The notes below the pieces were generated by a model. It was given only the letters and a program-made list of their open reading frames with translations. It searched no databases and was not told where the DNA came from. A stretch of 53,426 nucleotides of DNA, from assembly GCF_905397395.1 (NCBI RefSeq), contig NZ_CAJPVH010000041.1, positions 1 to 53,426 of the forward strand. The letters are read 5' to 3'. Each line of letters opens with the position of its first letter. Within the stretch, counting starts at the first letter, position 1. Both the position numbers and the translations under genes were made by a program. Positions 15,993 through 26,128 of the stretch are shown here, one piece after another. This stretch comes from Cupriavidus campinensis. GTDB lineage: Bacteria; Pseudomonadota; Gammaproteobacteria; Burkholderiales; Burkholderiaceae.

Positions 15993-16940
15993 ATGGACTC
16001 TAAATTGACTGGCGCCCCCGCTGGCGGCGCAGCGACCGGCCCCCTGGCCGATTCGGACGTTTCCGACATCTCCGGCGATACCGTGAACCCGCCGCCCGAA
16101 AAAGCCTCGGCGCATGCCGCCGCCATCGCCGCGAAAGCCGATGCCGCGGCGGCGGGCAAATCGCCCGAAGCCCAGGATGCAGCCGCCGCGGCGGCGGCAG
16201 CGCGCGCCAACCCGCGCAAGATGATTCCAAGCCTGCGCGCGCTGGCGGATGAAGACCGCGCCACCGCAAAGAAGGCGCGTGCCTCGTGGCAAATGTTCAC
16301 GATTATGGCAGAGTTCATCGAGGCCACCGAGTACCTCTCGGAGATCCGCCCGGCCGTCTCGATCTACGGCAGCGCACGCCTGCGCGAGGACTCGCCGTAC
16401 TACCAGAAGACCATCGAGATCGCCCGGCTGTTCTCGGACGCCGGCTTCGCGGTGATCTCCGGCGGCGGCCCCGGCATCATGGAGGCCGCCAACAAGGGCG
16501 CGCACGCCGGCAAGTCCGCCAGCGTGGGCCTGAACATCGAGCTTCCGCACGAGCAGCAGGGCAATCCGTACCAGGACATCGCCATGCGCTTCCGCCACTT
16601 CTTCACGCGCAAGGTCACCTTCGTGAAGAATTCGGACGCGTTCATCGTCATGCCCGGCGGCTTCGGCACGCTGGACGAGCTGGCCGAGGTGCTCACGCTG
16701 GTGCAGACTGGCAAGTCGCGCTCGGTGCCGGTGGTGATGTACGGCAGCCGGTTCTGGAAGGGCCTGCTGGACTGGTTCCGCTTCACGCTGCTGCCGATGG
16801 GCCTGATCGCCGAGCACGACCTCGACCTGATGAAGATCGTGGACGAGCCCCAGGAAGTGCTGGAAGCGGTCTATGACTATTACGAGAAGCGCGGCGGCGA
16901 CCACCCGATCCCGCCGAAGGAAGAAATGTTCTATCTGTAA
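15993..16940 (+). CDS. LOG-family protein (TIGR00730-type Rossmann fold)
   Basis: Member of the LOG family (cytokinin riboside 5'-monophosphate phosphoribohydrolases and nucleotide-hydrolysing relatives). GGGPGIMEAANKGA and PGGFGTLDELAEVLT are the two family motifs for nucleotide binding and cleavage. Residues 1-76 are an Ala-rich, probably disordered tail; the family core begins near MIPSLRALADED at 16221, an alternative start giving 239 residues. Third-base GC in the tail is high, which supports the longer form. It is divergent from polA and the start codons lie within one CATG palindrome. Function in bacteria is often purine-monophosphate turnover; the substrate here is unknown. Confidence 0.85.
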   Translation: MDSKLTGAPAGGAATGPLADSDVSDISGDTVNPPPEKASAHAAAIAAKADAAAAGKSPEAQDAAAAAAAARANPRKMIPSLRALADEDRATAKKARASWQMFTIMAEFIEATEYLSEIRPAVSIYGSARLREDSPYYQKTIEIARLFSDAGFAVISGGGPGIMEAANKGAHAGKSASVGLNIELPHEQQGNPYQDIAMRFRHFFTRKVTFVKNSDAFIVMPGGFGTLDELAEVLTLVQTGKSRSVPVVMYGSRFWKGLLDWFRFTLLPMGLIAEHDLDLMKIVDEPQEVLEAVYDYYEKRGGDHPIPPKEEMFYL

Positions 16941-17136
16941 GGCATTGGCGGCGTCTCCGGTCGGCGAGGAGGCGCAGGACGCACGTGCCGGGGTGCCCCG
17001 GGGGTCACGAGAGCGGCCCGTGGGCGGCAGGAATTGCTAGAATGGAAGCCTGTCAGTCTGCCAGGTCCAGCGCCGCCGGGCCGCAGACTCAATCCGCGTG
17101 GCGGGGCCTGCCGGCCCGCACGCACAGGAGCCCCAG

Positions 17137-17508
17137 ATGACCTCCCCTTCGCACCCGGCTGCCGTGCTCGCCGCGACCGTGCTGGCACTGACCATGCCGG
17201 CCCTGGCCGCCGCACAGGGCAACGCGGAAAGCAGTGCGCTGACACAACAAGAGCTGAACCAGATCAACAACCAGCCGATCGCGCCCGCGTCCAAAAGCCA
17301 GCTCAACCAGCCGCGCGAGCCGAGCTTCGTGCTGCACGAGCGCGATGGGACCCAGGTGACCGAGTACCGGAACAAGGGGCAGGCCACCGATATCCAGGTA
17401 CGCTCGGGCATGGGCACCAAATACGAGATGAGCAAGCCGGAAGACAGCTCGCCCAAGATCCGTGACCATGACGTGAACCGCGTGCCGTCGGTCAACCTGA
17501 AATTCTGA
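17137..17508 (+). CDS. DUF2782-family periplasmic protein
   Basis: 123 residues with a signal peptide (AAVLAATVLALTMPALAAAQ). The mature part contains EPSFVLHERDGTQVTEYRNK and VRSGMGTKYEMSKPED, the DUF2782 core, a small beta-rich domain. Function is unknown. AGGAG sits 7 bases ahead of the ATG at 17137; an in-frame GTG upstream (17098) is unlikely. The family is commonly found with polA and thrB, as here, which suggests a conserved neighbourhood but does not reveal a role. Confidence 0.8.
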   Translation: MTSPSHPAAVLAATVLALTMPALAAAQGNAESSALTQQELNQINNQPIAPASKSQLNQPREPSFVLHERDGTQVTEYRNKGQATDIQVRSGMGTKYEMSKPEDSSPKIRDHDVNRVPSVNLKF

Positions 17509-17654
17509 GCGTCTCAACGATCCTATTCACCCACGACCCGGCCGGACGGCAACGCCCGACCGGATCGCGCCGGCCCTCCGGCAGTCATGCCGCGGCGGCG
17601 GACGGTCTTTGTCCAGAACGGCCTGCCGCGCCCGATTCGCACCAATAAAACAGT

Positions 17655-18641
17655 ATGGCCGTATTCACCACGGTCTCGCAGGACGAGATCGCCCGCTGGC
17701 TGCTTGACTACGACCTTGGCGAAGTCCGCGCGCTGCGCGGCATTGCTTCCGGGATCGAGAACAGCAATTTCTTTCTGACCATGGAGCAGGATGGCGTCAC
17801 GCGCGAGTACGTGCTGACCATCTTCGAGCGGCTGAGCTTCGCGCAGCTGCCGTACTACCTGCACCTGATGGACCATCTGGCCCGGCATGGCATCAGCGTG
17901 CCGGCGCCCGTGGCCGCGCGCGACGGGGAGATCCTGCGCGCGCTCAAGGGCAAGCCGGCGACCATCGTCACGCGGCTCTCCGGGGCCTCGCAACTGGCCC
18001 CGCAGGCCAGCCACTGCGCCGAGGTGGGCACCATGCTGGCCCGCATGCATCTGGCCGGGCAGGACTATCCGCGCCAGCAGCCCAACCTGCGCAGCCTGGC
18101 CTGGTGGCGCCAGACCGAACCCGAGATCCTGCCGTTCCTCGACCCGGCCCAGCGCCAGTTGCTGGCCGGCGAGATCGCCCACCAGACCGCGTTCTTCGGC
18201 AGCGCCGACTACGCCGCGCTGGCCGGCGGCCCGTGCCACTGCGACCTGTTCCGTGACAACGTCCTGTTCGACACCGATGCCAGCGGCGCGCCGAAACTCG
18301 GCGGTTTCTTCGATTTCTACTTCGCCGGCAACGACAAGTGGCTGTTCGACCTGGCCGTGACCGTGAATGACTGGTGTATCGACCTGCCCACCGGCGCGCT
18401 GGACGTTGACCGCGCGCAGGCCATGCTGCGGGCTTATCATGCGGTGAGGCCACTCACGGCCACCGAGGCCGCGCACTGGCAGGACATGCTCCGCGCGGGC
18501 GCGCTGCGCTTCTGGGTATCGCGTCTGTGGGACTTTTTCCTGCCGCGCGAGGCCGACATGCTCCAGCCGCACGATCCGACCCACTTCGAACGCATCCTGC
18601 GCCGGCGTCTCGACGCCGACGCACCGCTCCCCTGGATCTGA
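17655..18641 (+). CDS. thrB: Homoserine kinase (APH-fold ThrB)
   Basis: Phosphorylates homoserine in threonine synthesis. This is the aminoglycoside-phosphotransferase-fold type (TIGR00938-like) used by Pseudomonas and Burkholderiales rather than the GHMP type of E. coli. Visible features are [13 protein letters not shown] at the nucleotide loop, [12 protein letters not shown] as the catalytic HxDxxxxN loop, and GFFDFYFAG as the metal-binding Asp segment. The 328-residue length is normal. It follows DUF2782 and precedes a BPSS1780-family gene by 6 bp, so the latter two are likely co-transcribed. Confidence 0.95.
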   Translation: MAVFTTVSQDEIARWLLDYDLGEVRALRGIASGIENSNFFLTMEQDGVTREYVLTIFERLSFAQLPYYLHLMDHLARHGISVPAPVAARDGEILRALKGKPATIVTRLSGASQLAPQASHCAEVGTMLARMHLAGQDYPRQQPNLRSLAWWRQTEPEILPFLDPAQRQLLAGEIAHQTAFFGSADYAALAGGPCHCDLFRDNVLFDTDASGAPKLGGFFDFYFAGNDKWLFDLAVTVNDWCIDLPTGALDVDRAQAMLRAYHAVRPLTATEAAHWQDMLRAGALRFWVSRLWDFFLPREADMLQPHDPTHFERILRRRLDADAPLPWI

Positions 18642-18647
18642 TTCGCC

Positions 18648-19448
18648 ATGCAACTACTGGAAGTTCCCGCCAAGGAAGGCTACGTCTGGTTCCGCCAGGG
18701 CATCTGGCTGTTCCGCAAGAACCCGCTCGCGTTCCTGATGCTGCTGTTCATCTACCTGATTGCCGCGCAGCTCGCGATCTTCGTGCCGCTGTTCGGCATC
18801 ATCGCGCTGCTGGTGGTCACGCCGGGCATCAATGTGGGGGTGATGACGGCCTGCCGCGATGTCATCCAGAGCAAGCGCGTGCTCCCCACGGTGCTGCTGG
18901 CGGGGTTCCGCAGCAATGGCAAGCAGGCCATGCGGCACCTGTTCGTGCTGGGCGGCATCTATGCGGCGATGGTGTTCCTGCTGAGCCTGATCGCCACGTC
19001 GGTGGTCGATATCGGTGCGCTGGCGCAAGTGGTGCTGAAGGGCGAGGAGCCCACGCCGGACGCGATGCGCCAGCTTTACCTGGCCATGCTGACCGGGGCG
19101 GCGCTCTACACGCCGATCGCAATGCTGTTCTGGTTCGCGCCGATGCTGACCGCCTGGCACGGCGTGCCGCCGGTGAAGGCGCTGTTCTTCAGCTGGACGG
19201 CCTGCTGGCGCAACCGGGGCGCGTTCTTCGCCTACGCCGGGCTGTTCGCCGTCCTGATCGTGGCGCTGCCGCTGTTCCTGGAAGTGATCTTCGCCGCGAT
19301 CGGCGCGGAGACGGTGCTGTCGTTCCTGGTCACGCCGTACTCGCTGCTGATGCTGGCGATTCTGTACTGCTCGTTCTACGCCACCTATCGCGGCTGCTTC
19401 AACATCGTGCCGGCCGAGGCCACCGACGCCCAGAACGTCAATACGTGA
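18648..19448 (+). CDS. BPSS1780-family polytopic membrane protein
   Basis: 266 residues with about six hydrophobic helices and the opening segment VPAKEGYVWFRQGIWLFRKN that marks the BPSS1780 family (a DUF2189-like architecture). The function is unknown. It is placed 6 bp after thrB and probably transcribed with it. The stop codon lies inside a perfect 15-base palindrome (AATACGT-G-ACGTATT), followed at once by a long hairpin in the gap shared with convergent uvrD. Confidence 0.8.
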   Translation: MQLLEVPAKEGYVWFRQGIWLFRKNPLAFLMLLFIYLIAAQLAIFVPLFGIIALLVVTPGINVGVMTACRDVIQSKRVLPTVLLAGFRSNGKQAMRHLFVLGGIYAAMVFLLSLIATSVVDIGALAQVVLKGEEPTPDAMRQLYLAMLTGAALYTPIAMLFWFAPMLTAWHGVPPVKALFFSWTACWRNRGAFFAYAGLFAVLIVALPLFLEVIFAAIGAETVLSFLVTPYSLLMLAILYCSFYATYRGCFNIVPAEATDAQNVNT

Positions 19449-19455
19449 CGTATTA

Positions 19456-19488
19456 GGCACCTAGCCGGGGCAACCCCGGCCGGGTGCC
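19456..19488. terminator. Hairpin between convergent BPSS1780-family gene and uvrD
   Basis: GGCACC-ta-GCCGGGG-CAA-CCCCGGC-cg-GGTGCC forms a 13-bp two-part stem with a CAA loop. It fills most of the 44-bp convergent gap and could serve both strands. Neither side has a T-run, so the terminator call is tentative. Confidence 0.5.
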
Positions 19489-19492
19489 GGCT

Positions 19493-21895
19493 TCAGTCGA
19501 TGGTGTCGAGCTTGGCCACCGCCAGCGCCAGCCACTTGGCGCCGTGGCGCTTGAAGTTGATATTGGCGCGCGCATCGGCGCCCTCGCCTTCCAGCGCCGT
19601 GATCTTGCCTTCCCCGAACTTGTTGTGGAATACGTTCTGGCCGACCCGGAAGCCGGTGTCGGCTGCGCGTTTTTCCTCGGCGTAGGTCTTGCCGGTGTCC
19701 ATGCCGCCCGTGGGCCGGGTGCCGCTGTAGGGCACGTCCTCGGGCTTCTTGAACCAGTCGCGGCCCCAGCCGCTCTCCCGCTCCCCGCCCTGGCGGTTGC
19801 GGCCATAGCCCTCCCGGCCATAACCGCCACCACCGCCACCACTGTACGAACCGTAGGCCTGCGCCGGCGGCGTGATCCACTTCAGCGACGCCTCCGGCAA
19901 CTCCTCGAAGAACCGCGAGCGGATGTGGTAACGCATCTGGCCATGCAGCACACGGCTCTGGGCGAAGGACATATAGAGCCGCTCGCGCGCGCGGGTGATC
20001 GCCACGTACATCAGGCGGCGCTCTTCCTCCAGCCCATCGGCCTCCATCGCGCTGTTCTCGTGCGGGAACAGCCCTTCCTCCAGGCCGGTGATGAACACCA
20101 CGTTGAATTCGAGGCCCTTGGCCGCGTGCACGGTCATCATCTGCACCGCGTCCTGGCCGGCCTGGGCCTGGTTGTCGCCGGCCTCCAGCGAGGCATGGGT
20201 CAGGAACGCCACGAGCGGCGTCATCACCACCGGCAACTGCTCGGGATCGAGCACCTGGAGCACCTGGTCGCCATCGGCCAGCACCGGCGCGGCGTCGCCG
20301 ATCCGGTTGGCGGGTAGCACGCTGGCCAGTGCGTCGAGCCCGTAGCCCTCTTCCACCACAAAGGCCTGCGCGGCGGTAACCAGTTCCTGCAAGTTCTCGA
20401 TGCGGTCCTGACCTTCCTTCTCGGTCTGGAAGTGCTGGATCAGGCCGCTGGTGTTGATCACGTACTCCACCGTCTCCGGCAGGGTCATGCGCCGCGTCTC
20501 GGCCCGCATCTGCTCGATCAGGCGGATAAACGCGCCCATCGTGCTGCCCGCCTTGCCCGGCACATAGGCCACCGCCTCGGAGAGCGAGACGTTGTACTGG
20601 CGCGCGGCGTCCTGGAGCAACTCCAGCGAGCGCGCCCCAATACCGCGCGTGGGGAAGTTGACCACCCGCCCGAACGCCGCGTCGTTGCGCGGGTTCTCGA
20701 TCAATTGCAGATAAGCGAGCGCATGCTTCACTTCGGCCCGCTCGAAGAAGCGCAGGCCGCCGTACACGCGATAGGCGATGCCGGACGAGAACAGCGCGTG
20801 CTCGATCACCCGCGACTGCGCGTTGCTGCGATACAGGATGGCAATCTCGGAGCGCGACATCCCCTGGGCGATCTGGTCGCGGATCTCCTCGACGATCCAG
20901 GAGGCCTCCTGCCCGTCCGACCCGGCCTGGAACACCCGCACCAGCTCGCCGTGGCCGGCGTCCGTGCGCAGGTTCTTGCCCAGCCGCCGCGCGTTGTGGG
21001 CGATCAGATGGTTGGCCGAATCGAGGATGTGGCCGTGCGAGCGGTAGTTCTGCTCCAGCTTGATCAGGTGGCGTACGCGGAATTCGTTCTCGAAGTCGCG
21101 CATATTGCCGACGTTGGCGCCACGAAACGCGTAGATGCTCTGGTCGTCATCGCCCACGGCGAACACCGCCGCCGCGCTGCCCGTGCCATAGCCGGCCAGC
21201 AGCTTGAGCCACTGGTACTGGAGCACGTTGGTGTCCTGGAACTCGTCCACCAGCACGTGGCGGAACCGGTGCTGGTAGTGCTGGCGGATGGCGTCGTTGT
21301 AGCGCAGCAGTTCGTAGCAGCGCAGTAGCAATTCGGCGAAATCGACCACGCCTTCGCGCTGGCACTGCTCATCGTAGGCAGCGTACAGATCGACGAAACG
21401 GCGGTTGAAATCGTCGTTCGCCTCCACGTCGCGGGGGCGCAGCCCCTGCTCCTTGGCGTTGTTGATGAAGTACTGGAGGTTCTTGGCCGGGTACTTCTCG
21501 TCATCGACATTCAGCGACTTCAGCAGCCGCTTGAGCGCGGAAAGCTGGTCCTGGGTGTCCAGGATCGAGAAGGTCTGCGGCAGCCCGGCGTCACGGAAGT
21601 GCGCGCGCAGCATCCGGTTGCAGAGCCCGTGGAAGGTGCCGATCCACATGCCGCGCGTGTTGATGGGCAGCATGGATGACAGCCGGGTCTGCATCTCCTT
21701 GGCCGCCTTGTTGGTGAAGGTGACGGCCAGCACGCCGGCCGGCGACACCCGGCCGTTCTGGATCAGCCAGGCGATGCGGGTGGTCAGCACGCGGGTCTTG
21801 CCACTGCCCGCCCCCGCCAGGATCAGGGCCGGTTCATCGGGCAACGTGACGGCGGCGAGTTGTTCGGCGTTGAGATTGGCAAGCAGGCTGGACAT
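19493..21895 (-). CDS. uvrD: UvrD/PcrA-type superfamily I DNA helicase
   Basis: A 3'-5' DNA helicase of repair, 800 residues. The Walker A is LILAGAGSGKTRVLTTR at the N-terminus; VDEFQDTN is motif II, GDDDQSIYAFRGA motif III, and TVHAAKGLEFNVVFI with VAITRARERLY form motifs V-VI. After residue ~690 there is a Gly/Tyr/Arg-rich linker (YGSYSGGGGGGYGREGYGRN), then a C-terminal Tudor-like domain (VFHNKFGEGKI...) of the kind that binds RNA polymerase in PcrA/UvrD. The start at 21895 (MSSLLANLN) is preferred because the open frame beyond it has no family similarity. Divergent from valS. Confidence 0.95.
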   Translation of the reverse strand: MSSLLANLNAEQLAAVTLPDEPALILAGAGSGKTRVLTTRIAWLIQNGRVSPAGVLAVTFTNKAAKEMQTRLSSMLPINTRGMWIGTFHGLCNRMLRAHFRDAGLPQTFSILDTQDQLSALKRLLKSLNVDDEKYPAKNLQYFINNAKEQGLRPRDVEANDDFNRRFVDLYAAYDEQCQREGVVDFAELLLRCYELLRYNDAIRQHYQHRFRHVLVDEFQDTNVLQYQWLKLLAGYGTGSAAAVFAVGDDDQSIYAFRGANVGNMRDFENEFRVRHLIKLEQNYRSHGHILDSANHLIAHNARRLGKNLRTDAGHGELVRVFQAGSDGQEASWIVEEIRDQIAQGMSRSEIAILYRSNAQSRVIEHALFSSGIAYRVYGGLRFFERAEVKHALAYLQLIENPRNDAAFGRVVNFPTRGIGARSLELLQDAARQYNVSLSEAVAYVPGKAGSTMGAFIRLIEQMRAETRRMTLPETVEYVINTSGLIQHFQTEKEGQDRIENLQELVTAAQAFVVEEGYGLDALASVLPANRIGDAAPVLADGDQVLQVLDPEQLPVVMTPLVAFLTHASLEAGDNQAQAGQDAVQMMTVHAAKGLEFNVVFITGLEEGLFPHENSAMEADGLEEERRLMYVAITRARERLYMSFAQSRVLHGQMRYHIRSRFFEELPEASLKWITPPAQAYGSYSGGGGGGYGREGYGRNRQGGERESGWGRDWFKKPEDVPYSGTRPTGGMDTGKTYAEEKRAADTGFRVGQNVFHNKFGEGKITALEGEGADARANINFKRHGAKWLALAVAKLDTID

Positions 21896-22023
21896 CGGGG
21901 AAGGGGCCTTTTGGCCGCGTGGGGCCGGGGAATGGCGGCAATTATACCGGGGGGACCGGGGCCGCCAGCGGTGCCCGGCGGCCGTCGGCGTCGGCAAATG
22001 CGCACCGGCACCCCCGCCTCCCC

Positions 22024-22029
22024 TATAAT
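22024..22029 (+). promoter_or_regulatory. Candidate -10 element for valS
   Basis: A perfect TATAAT lies 108 bases ahead of the valS ATG in the uvrD-valS divergent gap. The -35 position is poor, so this is only a candidate. The remainder of the 241-bp gap shows no other gene. Confidence 0.4.
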
Positions 22030-22136
22030 TTGACGTTTTCCCGGCCCGACGCCGTGGCGCCCCGACTGTTTTCGATGGAATCCGATCAGTCCGCCCAGCG
22101 GCCAGCCCCGACCCGCATACCTCGACATCCCCAAGC

Positions 22137-25004
22137 ATGACCGCCCAAGACCAGTCCCTTGCCAAGAGCTTCGAACCCGCCGCCATCGAGGCGAAATGGG
22201 GCCCCGAATGGGAGCGCCGCGGCATCGCCCAGCCCACGATGGACGCCAATCGCCCCGATTTCGCCATCCAGCTGCCGCCGCCCAATGTGACCGGCACGCT
22301 GCACATGGGCCACGCGTTCAACCAGACCATCATGGACGGCCTGACGCGCCACGCGCGCATGCGCGGCGCCAACACGCTGTGGGTGCCGGGTACCGACCAC
22401 GCGGGTATCGCCACGCAGATCGTGGTGGAGCGCCAGCTGGAAGCCCAGGGCGTGTCGCGCCATGACCTCGGCCGCGAAAAGTTCGTCGAGAAGGTCTGGG
22501 AGTGGAAGGAGGAGTCGGGCTCCACCATCACGCGCCAGGTGCGCCGCATGGGGGCGTCGATCGACTGGACGCGCGAGTACTTCACGATGTCGCCCGAGAT
22601 GTCGCAGGCCGTGACCGAGGTGTTCGTCCGCCTGTTCGAACAGGGCCTGATCTACCGCGGCAAGCGCCTGGTCAACTGGGACCCGGTGCTGGGCACGGCC
22701 GTGTCCGACCTGGAAGTGGACAGCGTGGAAGAGGAAGGCTCGCTCTGGCACATCCACTACCCGCTGGCCGAGCCGGACGCCGTGCACGGCCTGACCCACC
22801 TGACCGTGGCCACCACGCGCCCGGAAACCATGCTCGGCGACACCGCCGTGATGGTCCACCCCGAGGACGAGCGCTACGCGCACCTGATCGGCAAGTTCGT
22901 GCACCTGCCGCTGACCGACCGCCAGATTCCGGTCATTGCCGATGAATACGTGGACCGCGCGTTCGGCACGGGCGTGGTCAAGGTCACGCCGGGCCATGAC
23001 TTCAACGACTATGCGGTGGGCCAGCGCCACAACCTGCCGCAGCTGTCCATCCTGACGCTGGACGCCAGGATCGTCGCCGACGCACCGGCCGCCTACGCCG
23101 GCATGGACCGCTTCGCGGCGCGCGAGAAGATGGTCGCCGACCTGAAGGAACAGGGCCTGCTGGGCGAGGTCAAGAAGCACAAGCTGATGGTGCCGCGCAG
23201 CGAGCGCACCAGCACCGTGATCGAGCCGATGCTGACCGACCAGTGGTTCGTCGCCATGAGCAAGCCGGCTCCCGAGGGCACGTACTATCCGGGCCGCTCG
23301 ATCGCCGAAGTGGCGCTGGACGCCGTGCAGAGCGGCGAGATCAAGCTGGTGCCCGAGAACTGGAACAGCACCTACAACCAGTGGCTGGCCAACATCCAGG
23401 ACTGGTGTATCAGCCGCCAGCTCTGGTGGGGCCACCAGATCCCGGCCTGGTACGACGACGCCGGCAACTGCTTTGTCGCCCGTACCGAGGAAGACGCCCG
23501 CGCCAAGGCCCAGGCGGCCGGCAGCACCGGCCCGCTGCGCCGCGAGGAAGACGTGCTGGACACGTGGTTCTCGTCCGCGCTCGTGCCGTTCTCGTCACTC
23601 GGTTGGCCCGAAAAGACGCCGGAGCTGGAGCACTTCCTGCCATCGTCGGTGCTGGTCACCGGCTACGACATCATCTTTTTCTGGGTGGCGCGCATGGTCA
23701 TGATGACCAGGCACTTCACCGGCCAGGTGCCGTTCCACACCGTGTATGTACACGGCCTGGTGCGTGACTCCGAAGGCAAGAAGATGAGCAAGTCCGAGGG
23801 TAATACCCTGGACCCGGTGGACCTGATCGACGGCATCGAACTCGAACCGCTGCTCAAGAAGCGCACCACCGGCCTGCGCCGCCCGAAAGACGCGCCGCGC
23901 ATCGAATCCAAGACCAAGAAAGAGTTCCCGGACGGCATTCCCGCGTTCGGCGCGGACGCCCTGCGCTTCACCTTCGCCTCGCTGGCCACGCTGGGCCGCA
24001 ACATCAACTTCGACACCGGCCGCTGCGAGGGCTACCGCAACTTCTGCAACAAGCTCTGGAACGCCACCCGCTTCGTGCTGATGAACACCGAGGGCCATGA
24101 CTGCGGCATGGGCCCGTGCAGCAACGACTGCGGCCCGGACGGCTACCTGCACTTCTCGCAGGCGGACCGCTGGATCGTCTCGCTGCTCCAGCGCGTGGAG
24201 GGCGAAGTCGAAAAGGGCTTCGACGAATATCGTTTCGACAATATCGCCAGCGCAATCTACAAGTTCGTCTGGGACGAGTACTGCGACTGGTACCTGGAAC
24301 TCGCCAAGGTGCAGATCCAGACCGGCACCGAGGCCCAGCAACGCGCTACGCGCCGCACGCTGCTGCGCGTGCTGGAGACGGTGCTGCGCCTGGCGCACCC
24401 GATCATCCCGTTCATCACCGAGGAACTCTGGCAGAAGGTGGCCCCGCTGGCCGGCCGTGCCAAGGGTGACGGCAGCGAGACCATCGCCCTGCAGGACTAC
24501 CCGCTGCCGGCCGCCGCCAAGATCGACGAAGCCGCCGAAGCCTGGGTGGCCCAGCTCAAGGCCGTGGTGGATGCCTGCCGCAACCTGCGTGGCGAGATGA
24601 ACATCTCGCCGGCCCAGCGCATTCCGCTCTACGCCCACGGCGACAGCACATTCCTGAACGCCGCCGCGGCGCAAATCCAGGCACTGGCGAAACTTTCCGA
24701 GGTGAAGGTGTTCGAAGACGAGATCGCCCTCCAGAAGGAAGGCGCCGGGGCGCCAGTGGCCATCGTCGGCGGCAATCACCTGCTGCTGAAGATCGAGATC
24801 GACGTCGCGGCCGAGCGCGTGCGCCTGGGCAAGGAGATCGACCGGATCAGCAACGAAATCGGCAAATGCCGGGGCAAGCTGACCAACGAAGCCTTCGTGG
24901 CCAAGGCGCCGCCCGCGGTTGTGGCGCAGGAAACACAGCGTTTGTCGGATTTCGAACAGACGCTTGCCAAGCTCCAGGATCAACTACAGCGTCTGCCCGC
25001 CTGA
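22137..25004 (+). CDS. valS: Valyl-tRNA synthetase
   Basis: Charges tRNA-Val. The 955-residue class I synthetase has the HIGH-type motif [29 protein letters not shown] as the KMSKS loop, and a CP1 editing domain in between with [18 protein letters not shown]. The C-terminus is a coiled coil ([19 protein letters not shown]...) as expected for ValRS. Nothing is missing. It probably has its own promoter (TATAAT at 22024) and is monocistronic or runs into galU after 169 bp. Confidence 0.98.
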   Translation: MTAQDQSLAKSFEPAAIEAKWGPEWERRGIAQPTMDANRPDFAIQLPPPNVTGTLHMGHAFNQTIMDGLTRHARMRGANTLWVPGTDHAGIATQIVVERQLEAQGVSRHDLGREKFVEKVWEWKEESGSTITRQVRRMGASIDWTREYFTMSPEMSQAVTEVFVRLFEQGLIYRGKRLVNWDPVLGTAVSDLEVDSVEEEGSLWHIHYPLAEPDAVHGLTHLTVATTRPETMLGDTAVMVHPEDERYAHLIGKFVHLPLTDRQIPVIADEYVDRAFGTGVVKVTPGHDFNDYAVGQRHNLPQLSILTLDARIVADAPAAYAGMDRFAAREKMVADLKEQGLLGEVKKHKLMVPRSERTSTVIEPMLTDQWFVAMSKPAPEGTYYPGRSIAEVALDAVQSGEIKLVPENWNSTYNQWLANIQDWCISRQLWWGHQIPAWYDDAGNCFVARTEEDARAKAQAAGSTGPLRREEDVLDTWFSSALVPFSSLGWPEKTPELEHFLPSSVLVTGYDIIFFWVARMVMMTRHFTGQVPFHTVYVHGLVRDSEGKKMSKSEGNTLDPVDLIDGIELEPLLKKRTTGLRRPKDAPRIESKTKKEFPDGIPAFGADALRFTFASLATLGRNINFDTGRCEGYRNFCNKLWNATRFVLMNTEGHDCGMGPCSNDCGPDGYLHFSQADRWIVSLLQRVEGEVEKGFDEYRFDNIASAIYKFVWDEYCDWYLELAKVQIQTGTEAQQRATRRTLLRVLETVLRLAHPIIPFITEELWQKVAPLAGRAKGDGSETIALQDYPLPAAAKIDEAAEAWVAQLKAVVDACRNLRGEMNISPAQRIPLYAHGDSTFLNAAAAQIQALAKLSEVKVFEDEIALQKEGAGAPVAIVGGNHLLLKIEIDVAAERVRLGKEIDRISNEIGKCRGKLTNEAFVAKAPPAVVAQETQRLSDFEQTLAKLQDQLQRLPA

Positions 25005-25072
25005 CGGGTCCGCCGCTTCTGCGCCGCCGGCACGGAAGTTGCGACTCGACTGGCATCCGGCCTCGTTCATGT

Positions 25073-25093
25073 GTAACGGTATGTGACCGTTAC
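25073..25093. promoter_or_regulatory. Perfect palindrome upstream of galU (possible operator)
   Basis: GTAACGGT-ATGTG-ACCGTTAC, an 8-bp perfect inverted repeat with a 5-bp spacer, lies 80 bp before the galU ATG and 68 bp after valS. No T-run follows, so it does not look like a valS terminator. The symmetry suits a dimeric regulator, but none can be named. Confidence 0.4.
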
Positions 25094-25173
25094 GTCAGCG
25101 TCGGACGAAGCCGGACAGACGGCGCCCTCCCCGTACGGCACGGTGTTACACCGGATTGAAAAGGAAAGCTGAA

Positions 25174-26043
25174 ATGGAAAACCGCGTCACCAAGGCCGTC
25201 TTTCCGGTCGCTGGGCTAGGTACCCGATTCCTCCCTGCGACCAAGGCGAGTCCCAAGGAAATGCTGCCAGTGGTGGACAAACCGCTGATCCAGTACGCCG
25301 TGGAGGAAGCCATGGCCGCCGGCATCACGGAAATGATCTTCGTCACGGGCCGCTCCAAGCGCGCCATCGAGGACCATTTCGACAAGGCGTACGAACTGGA
25401 AATGGAGCTGGAGGCCAAGAACAAGCAGGCCCTGCTCGATGTGGTGCGTTCGATCAAGCCCTCGCACGTGGAGTGCTACTACGTGCGCCAGCCCGAGGCC
25501 CTGGGCCTGGGCCACGCCGTGCTGTGCGCGGCCAAGCTGGTCGGCGACACGCCGTTCGCCGTCATGCTGGCGGACGACTTGCTCGACGGCGAGGTGCCGA
25601 TCATGAAGCAGATGGTCGACGTCTATAACCACTACAACTGCTCGGTCCTGGGCGTGGAAGAGATCGCGCCGGAGCAAAGCCGCTCCTACGGCGTGGTGGA
25701 AGGCCGCGAATGGGACGAGCGCGTGATCAAGATGTCCGGCATCGTCGAGAAGCCGGCCCCCGAAGACGCCCCGTCGAACCTTGGCGTGGTGGGCCGCTAC
25801 ATCCTCACGCCGCGTATCTTCGACCACATCCGCGAACTGAAGCCGGGCGCGGGCGGCGAGTACCAGCTGACCGATGCCATCCAGTCGATGCTCGACCAGG
25901 AGCAGGTGCTGGCCTACCGCTACAACGGCGTGCGCTACGACTGCGGCAGCAAGCTCGGCTACCTGAAGGCCACTGTCGAGTTCGCCCTGAAGCACCCGGA
26001 AGTGCGCGACGAATTCCGCGCCTATCTGGCCCAGCGCGGATAA
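25174..26043 (+). CDS. galU: UTP-glucose-1-phosphate uridylyltransferase
   Basis: Makes UDP-glucose for LPS, capsule and osmoregulated glucans. The 289-residue protein has the nucleotidyltransferase motif [20 protein letters not shown], the sugar-binding segment LADDLLDG, and [27 protein letters not shown] lies just before the ATG at 25174; an in-frame TTG at 25156 is less likely. A palindrome sits upstream and a strong terminator directly downstream, so it is probably a single-gene unit. Confidence 0.96.
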   Translation: MENRVTKAVFPVAGLGTRFLPATKASPKEMLPVVDKPLIQYAVEEAMAAGITEMIFVTGRSKRAIEDHFDKAYELEMELEAKNKQALLDVVRSIKPSHVECYYVRQPEALGLGHAVLCAAKLVGDTPFAVMLADDLLDGEVPIMKQMVDVYNHYNCSVLGVEEIAPEQSRSYGVVEGREWDERVIKMSGIVEKPAPEDAPSNLGVVGRYILTPRIFDHIRELKPGAGGEYQLTDAIQSMLDQEQVLAYRYNGVRYDCGSKLGYLKATVEFALKHPEVRDEFRAYLAQRG

Positions 26044-26065
26044 GCGCACCGCCCCCGGCATGAAA

Positions 26066-26095
26066 AAGCCGCCTCGGATCGAGGCGGCTTTTTTT
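26066..26095 (+). terminator. Rho-independent terminator after galU
   Basis: AAGCCGCCTCG-GAT-CGAGGCGGCTT, an 11-bp perfect stem with a 3-base loop, followed by a T-run. On the other strand an A-rich flank also gives Ts, so it may act in both directions between convergent galU and tusA. Confidence 0.92.
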
Positions 26096-26128
26096 GTGGC
26101 CAGATGGGCCCAGATAGGCCAGGCGGTC

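Noticed and set aside
15989..16327. Extension of polA to an upstream start giving 1053 residues
   Set aside because: The extra N-terminus is antisense to the LOG-family gene and has no polymerase similarity. MSDSQKTLLLVDGSSYL is the natural start.
21896..22585. Extension of uvrD to an upstream start giving 1030 residues
   Set aside because: It would run through the valS promoter and into valS in antisense; the helicase family begins at MSSLLANLN.
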